From positions 62,001-126,000 of the forward strand of contig CAVIQK010000002.1 in the NCBI GenBank assembly GCA_963644945.1: a stretch of DNA of 64,000 bases, in the 5' to 3' direction. Source of the DNA: CAVIQK01 sp963644945. Its GTDB lineage: Bacteria; Bacillota; Clostridia; Christensenellales; DTU072. Shown piece after piece: positions 61,238 through 64,000 of this stretch. A program made the position numbers and the translations under genes. How positions within the stretch are numbered: the first letter of the stretch is position 1; each line of letters starts with the position of its first letter. Under the pieces are notes generated by a model. The model worked only from the letters and a program-made list of their open reading frames with translations. It ran no database searches and was not told where the DNA came from.

Positions 61238-62785
61238 ATGTTGACGGTAATCAAAAGTTATGCTTTGGACGGTATTGACGGCTACGTAGTCGATGTAGAA
61301 GTCGATATCAACAAAGGAATTCCCGCATTTGACATTGTAGGACTTCCCTCTAACGGCGTAAAAGAGGCAAGAGACCGTATGAGATCTGCCATCAAAAACA
61401 GTTCTTTGGAGTTTACAAGAGCAAGAGTCACCATCAACCTAGCCCCTGCCGACGTGAAAAAACAAGGATCTCACCTAGACCTTGCTATGACTCTCGGCTT
61501 TTTGACTGCAACCGAACAATTCCCCTATGAACCCCTCAAAGACTTTATAGTACTCGGCGAATTATCGCTTGACGGCGGAATAAGACACGTCAACGGCGTA
61601 ATGCCTATGATTTTGTCAGCCATGCAAGACGGCTACACCAAGTTTATTATCCCCAAAGACAACCAAAAAGAGGCAAGTTTTATCCAAGGTGTCGAAGTAT
61701 ATGCGATAGATAGCATTTCCGAGTTATGCAGTTACCTTGCAGGGACCAAAGAATTCAAAACCGTTCCGCATACAAATTATGCCAGTGGCAAAGATTTAGG
61801 CAAATACGGTATAGATTTTGCCGACGTCAAAGGACAAAAAACGGCAAAAAGAGCCATCGAAATAGCCGTTGCAGGCGCTCACAACATACTTATTTCCGGT
61901 TCCCCCGGAGCAGGCAAAACCATGCTTGCCAAATGTATCCCTACAATTATGCCGACCATGACCTTCGCAGAAGCCGTCGAAGTGACCAAAATTCACTCTA
62001 TAGCCGGACTTCTCGATCAAGAAGAAGGTATGGTTACCGTTAGACCGTTCAGGACACCACACCACACCGCAAGCCTATTCAGCATCACAGGCGGAGGCAC
62101 CAAAAGTCTCCCCGGAGAAGTCAGCCTTGCCCACAACGGCGTACTCTTTTTGGACGAGTTTCCGGAGTATCCGAGAAGGACTCTTGAGAGCCTTCGTCAG
62201 CCCCTAGAAGATCGAGTAATTACCGTATCGAGAGTAGCGAAGACCATAGAATATCCGGCACACTTTATGCTTGTCGCATCGATGAATCCTTGCCCGTGCG
62301 GCAATCGTGGCAACAGTTATGATCCGAGCCTTCCCCAATGCACTTGCACTCAGCGAGAAATTAGGAATTATTTGTCAAAACTCTCCGGACCGTTACTTGA
62401 CCGCATAGATCTTCATGTCACGTCCGACAACGTCGAATATGCAGAACTTCGGGGCGGAGAAGTATCCGAATCAAGTGAAGTTATCCGCCAACGTGTCGAA
62501 AAGGCTAGAGACATACAACGTAAGAGATTTGAAAATGACGGCATATTTGTCAATTCCGAAATGACGCCAAAACTTATGGACATATATTGCAAATTAGATA
62601 GCGATTGCGAAAAGATTTTGAGCAAAGCCTACCAAACTTTGCATCTTTCGGCAAGAGGCGCCAACAGAATATTGAAGACTGCTCGCACAATAGCCGACCT
62701 ATCGGGAAAACCCGACATCGACAAAGCCAGTCTTATGGAAGCGATACAGTATAGGACCTTCGACATCAAGGAGTATGTTTTGTGA
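61238..62785 (+). CDS. comM: YifB/ComM family AAA+ ATPase (Mg-chelatase-like)
   Basis: The ATG at 61238, with AGGAG 11 nt upstream, gives 515 residues. ComM is a hexameric helicase that drives branch migration of incoming DNA during natural transformation. Features: the N-terminal Lon-substrate-like domain (AFDIVGLPSNGVKEARDRMRSA, DLAMTLGFL), Walker A GSPGAGKTML near 218-227, Walker B GVLFLDEFPEY, and a C-terminal Mg-chelatase domain with a zinc-type Cys cluster (NPCPCGNRG, CTCTQ). Its GTGA overlap with dprA makes a recombination pair. Confidence 0.93.
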   Translation: MLTVIKSYALDGIDGYVVDVEVDINKGIPAFDIVGLPSNGVKEARDRMRSAIKNSSLEFTRARVTINLAPADVKKQGSHLDLAMTLGFLTATEQFPYEPLKDFIVLGELSLDGGIRHVNGVMPMILSAMQDGYTKFIIPKDNQKEASFIQGVEVYAIDSISELCSYLAGTKEFKTVPHTNYASGKDLGKYGIDFADVKGQKTAKRAIEIAVAGAHNILISGSPGAGKTMLAKCIPTIMPTMTFAEAVEVTKIHSIAGLLDQEEGMVTVRPFRTPHHTASLFSITGGGTKSLPGEVSLAHNGVLFLDEFPEYPRRTLESLRQPLEDRVITVSRVAKTIEYPAHFMLVASMNPCPCGNRGNSYDPSLPQCTCTQREIRNYLSKLSGPLLDRIDLHVTSDNVEYAELRGGEVSESSEVIRQRVEKARDIQRKRFENDGIFVNSEMTPKLMDIYCKLDSDCEKILSKAYQTLHLSARGANRILKTARTIADLSGKPDIDKASLMEAIQYRTFDIKEYVL

Positions 62786-63870
62786 AAACTTTTTCCGATA
62801 CTACTAAAAATCTTTTGTGGTTTGCCGGTACCGAAGGCATCTCCCGAAAAACACTAAGGAATCTTGTCGAAAAACTTGATTTTTCGTCAATTCATGAAGA
62901 TTTTGACAAAAATCGTGACACTATTATAGCAGTAGCCGGTGAAAATGCCTATACAAAACTAAAAAAACAACTCGAAAGCGGTGTAATCAATCAATATGTC
63001 GATGAATTAAACGCAAAAAAAATTGACGTGTTGACAATTTTCGACGAAGATTATCCCGAATTATTAAAGGAAATTCAAGATTCGCCGATTATACTTTACC
63101 TAAAAGGCAACAGAGATTTGCTAAAAACCGACTGTATATCTATCGTAGGTTCTCGCAATATGACGAGATACGGACAAAGCGTGACGGAAAAATTTGCAAG
63201 AGAACTAACATCCGCAGGCTTTACGATAGTGAGCGGTATGGCAAGAGGAATAGACACCGCATCACACAAGGCGACAATTGACAACAACGGCAACACAATC
63301 GCCGTTTTAGGCTCGGGAATAGATGTAGTCTATCCCGCCGAAAACAATGCCTTATATGAAGAAATTGTCAAAAAAGGACTTGTAATTAGCGAATATCCCT
63401 CCGGTGCCAAGCCCAACAACTACCAATTCCCCGAAAGGAATCGCATAATTGCGGCAATGTCAATAGGCACCCTAGTGACCGAAGCGGGACTGAAAAGCGG
63501 ATCGCTTATCACTGCCAATCTCGCACTTGAATACGGAAGAGAACTCTTTGTAGTCCCCTCCAATATCAATTCAAAATACGGAGAGGGTTGCAACGAACTT
63601 ATCAAAAATGCATCGGGTGCGCTTACCACGAGCCTAAACGACATTCTTACGGCACTAGGCGTATCAAAAAGGCTAGAAGAAGCCCCCTCCTCAATGCAAC
63701 TTGATTATGTCCAAGAACTCATACTTGACAAATTAAGTCACGGCGAGGCCCACATCGAAGAACTAATAGAAATTTCACAATTACCGCTTACCGGTATAAT
63801 GTCAATACTTACCGAAATGGAACTATTCGGGCTAATAAAAAAATTACCTAACAACATGTATGGAGTATGA
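62782..63870 (+). CDS. dprA: DNA processing protein DprA
   Basis: A 362-residue protein that binds incoming single-stranded DNA and loads RecA. The Rossmann-like core contains ISIVGSRNMTRYGQ near 115-128, IVSGMARGIDTASHKATI near 147-164, GSGIDVVYPAEN near 175, the substrate loop YPSGAKPNNYQFPERNRIIA near 204-223, and a C-terminal winged helix. The GTG start overlaps the comM stop. topA follows after 1 nt, the usual dprA-topA order. Confidence 0.95.
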   Translation: MKTFSDTTKNLLWFAGTEGISRKTLRNLVEKLDFSSIHEDFDKNRDTIIAVAGENAYTKLKKQLESGVINQYVDELNAKKIDVLTIFDEDYPELLKEIQDSPIILYLKGNRDLLKTDCISIVGSRNMTRYGQSVTEKFARELTSAGFTIVSGMARGIDTASHKATIDNNGNTIAVLGSGIDVVYPAENNALYEEIVKKGLVISEYPSGAKPNNYQFPERNRIIAAMSIGTLVTEAGLKSGSLITANLALEYGRELFVVPSNINSKYGEGCNELIKNASGALTTSLNDILTALGVSKRLEEAPSSMQLDYVQELILDKLSHGEAHIEELIEISQLPLTGIMSILTEMELFGLIKKLPNNMYGV

Positions 63871-63871
63871 A

Positions 63872-64000
63872 ATGAAACTAATTATTATCGAATCCCCCAA
63901 CAAAGCAAAAACCATCCAAAAGTACTTAGGCAGCGAATATAAAGTGCTTGCATCGGGAGGACACGTATGCGACCTTCCCGAAAAAAGTCTAGGAATAGAC
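63872..64000 (+). CDS. topA: DNA topoisomerase I, N-terminus only (3' truncated by window)
   Basis: The first 43 codons are visible and encode the start of the Toprim domain: KLIIIESPNKAKTIQKYLG with the catalytic Glu at residue 7, then SGGHVCDLPEKSLGID. The order dprA-topA is standard in Firmicutes. GGAG at 63862-63865 precedes the ATG. The rest lies beyond the window. Confidence 0.93.
   Translation, partial: MKLIIIESPNKAKTIQKYLGSEYKVLASGGHVCDLPEKSLGID

Noticed and set aside
1..64000. CRISPR arrays, prophage, transposase or integrative element
   Set aside because: I found no regularly spaced repeats, integrase, transposase or phage structural genes. The tRNA cluster has no flanking direct repeat or integrase to suggest an attachment site.

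Overview
This 64 kb window is a chromosomal segment of a low-to-mid GC Gram-positive bacterium, most likely an uncultured member of the Clostridia (Bacillota). The evidence is a long SRP RNA with a Bacillus-type Alu domain, genes typical of the phylum (rny, tmcAL, ylxM, the DUF177-rpmF pair, plsX-rnc-smc-ftsY), lipobox signal peptides, strong SD sequences and near-consensus sigma-A promoters. Acetate formation (pta-ackA) and an indolepyruvate:ferredoxin oxidoreductase point to an anaerobic fermenter. I see no prophage, IS element, CRISPR array or integrase. The window is mostly core genome with some unusual arrangements.

Layout. 0-5.4 kb: the 3' part of a giant surface-like protein, overlapping by 4 nt a very small Sfp-type phosphopantetheinyl transferase, then a small membrane protein. 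5.5-9.1 kb (minus): trkA-trkH potassium uptake, coupled to a degenerate isopropylmalate-dehydrogenase-like protein. 9.2-11.8 kb: aminopeptidase P and a CMD-cupin fusion. 11.9-13.8 kb: tRNA-Lys, -Gly and -Leu (minus), a membrane protein with an apparently leaderless mRNA, and SRP RNA (minus). 13.8-17 kb: proS between two lipoprotein genes. 17-19.7 kb (minus): asd-dapA-dapB for diaminopimelate. 19.8-23.2 kb: a membrane protein and hslO, then glyQS (minus). 23.3-32.9 kb: M16 peptidase, dUTPase, ftsK, rimO, pncC, recA, rny and a DUF3267 protein. 33-42.5 kb: aconitase-family hydratase, acyl-CoA synthetase, iorA, iorB, paaK, ACT protein, an rsmD-coaD gene fusion and a coiled-coil protein. 42.5-53 kb: tmcAL (minus), pta-ackA, DUF177-rpmF, plsX-rnc-smc-ftsY. 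53-58.3 kb: ylxM-ffh-rpsP-khpA-rimM-trmD-rbgA-rnhB-yraN. 58.4-64 kb: rplS with its own structured leader, a lipoprotein fused to a GT-C-like membrane domain, comM, dprA and the start of topA.

How the genes work together. The SRP pathway is complete here (SRP RNA, Ffh, FtsY, YlxM). The 33-41 kb operon looks like a branch that oxidatively decarboxylates aryl-pyruvates to aryl-acetyl-CoA and handles the acids with CoA ligases. The most interesting items are the RsmD-CoaD single-chain fusion, the IPMDH-like pseudoenzyme coupled to Trk, the hydratase/ligase/Ior operon, the lipoprotein-GT-C fusion, the separated rplS with a leader hairpin, and three genes whose predicted transcription starts lie 0 to 8 nt from the start codon.

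Limits: no database search or folding program was available. Families were assigned by motif recognition, and promoters, terminators and RNA folds were read by eye.
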